Below are positions 44,033-44,076 of a stretch of DNA of 44,076 nucleotides, one piece after another; the stretch's first letter is position 1, and every line of letters begins with the position of its first letter. The position numbers and the translations under genes were made by a program. Under the pieces are notes generated by a model, which saw nothing but the letters and a program-made list of their open reading frames with translations, made no database searches and was not told the DNA's origin. This DNA comes from Chytridium lagenaria (Eukaryota; Chytridiomycota; Chytridiomycetes; Chytridiales; Chytridiaceae). The stretch is taken from NCBI GenBank assembly GCA_025449115.1, contig JAHLKC010000212.1:1-44076 (forward strand), given 5' to 3'.

Positions 44033-44076
44033 ATGGCTTTAAATCTTCTTCTGCGAAGACGACAGCAAGGTGAGTA
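44033..44076 (+). CDS. first exon of a gene cut by the right edge
   Basis: ATG at 44033 gives MALNLLLRRRQQ and meets a consensus donor (CAAG|GTGAGT, exon end 44069). The rest lies outside the window. A short basic first exon divergent from the RS-tail gene suggests a partner gene, for example the transposase of the same element, but nothing here proves that. Confidence 0.35.
   Translation, partial: MALNLLLRRRQQGE

Overview
The window is eukaryotic and almost certainly fungal. It has short spliceosomal introns (mostly about 40-60 bp, GT..AG, TACTGAC/CTAAAAC-like branch sites), very small intergenic gaps and a fungal gene set (Spg1/Tem1, Mdm31, Las1, Ndt80-type factors, Got1, Atg10). A complex I subunit and an RMI2 homologue argue against budding yeasts. 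I infer an early-diverging, transposon-rich fungus (Mucoromycota-like) but cannot fix the species from sequence alone.

Bases 1-28,700 are a compact housekeeping region. In order: ketopantoate reductase (-, cut by the left edge), LAS1 rRNA-processing nuclease (-), a TPR/TTC9-like protein (-), RMI2 (+), a first NDT80-domain transcription factor (-), a roughly 3.5 kb stretch without a recognisable gene, a second NDT80-domain factor (-), MDM31 (-), a GOT1-like membrane protein (+), SPG1 GTPase (+), a doubtful tiny ORF (+), PRMT5/SKB1 (+), ATG10 (-), the 24 kDa complex I subunit (+), a GT8 glycosyltransferase (-), GOT1 (+) and ribosomal protein eS30 (+). Packing is extreme. One divergent pair shares the four bases CATG as both start codons, and one convergent pair shares CTAA as both stop codons.

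Bases 28,700-40,270 are a graveyard of mobile elements: a decayed hAT element, a PIF/Harbinger DDE fragment cut by an LTR-like repeat, two copies of that 350-bp repeat, two different Ty1/copia families (one with a direct and an inverted LTR copy), and a Pro/Ser-rich ORF with a SAP-like motif.

Bases 40,270-44,076 look like one unrecognised unit, possibly the left part of a large DNA transposon. A zone rich in TAGAC-type words is followed by a CATC microsatellite, then a 91-bp minisatellite with two alternating monomer types carrying GTATAC palindromes. Next comes an intron-containing gene (-) for a coiled-coil protein with an Arg/Ser-rich tail that I do not recognise, and a 365-bp divergent promoter region leading to the first exon of a + strand gene cut by the right edge. 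This is the best candidate for something undescribed.

Nearly every housekeeping gene carries one or more single-base frameshifts, usually in homopolymer runs. Because they hit so many essential genes, I read them as residual assembly errors, not pseudogenes. Exon coordinates are from manual splice-site reading.
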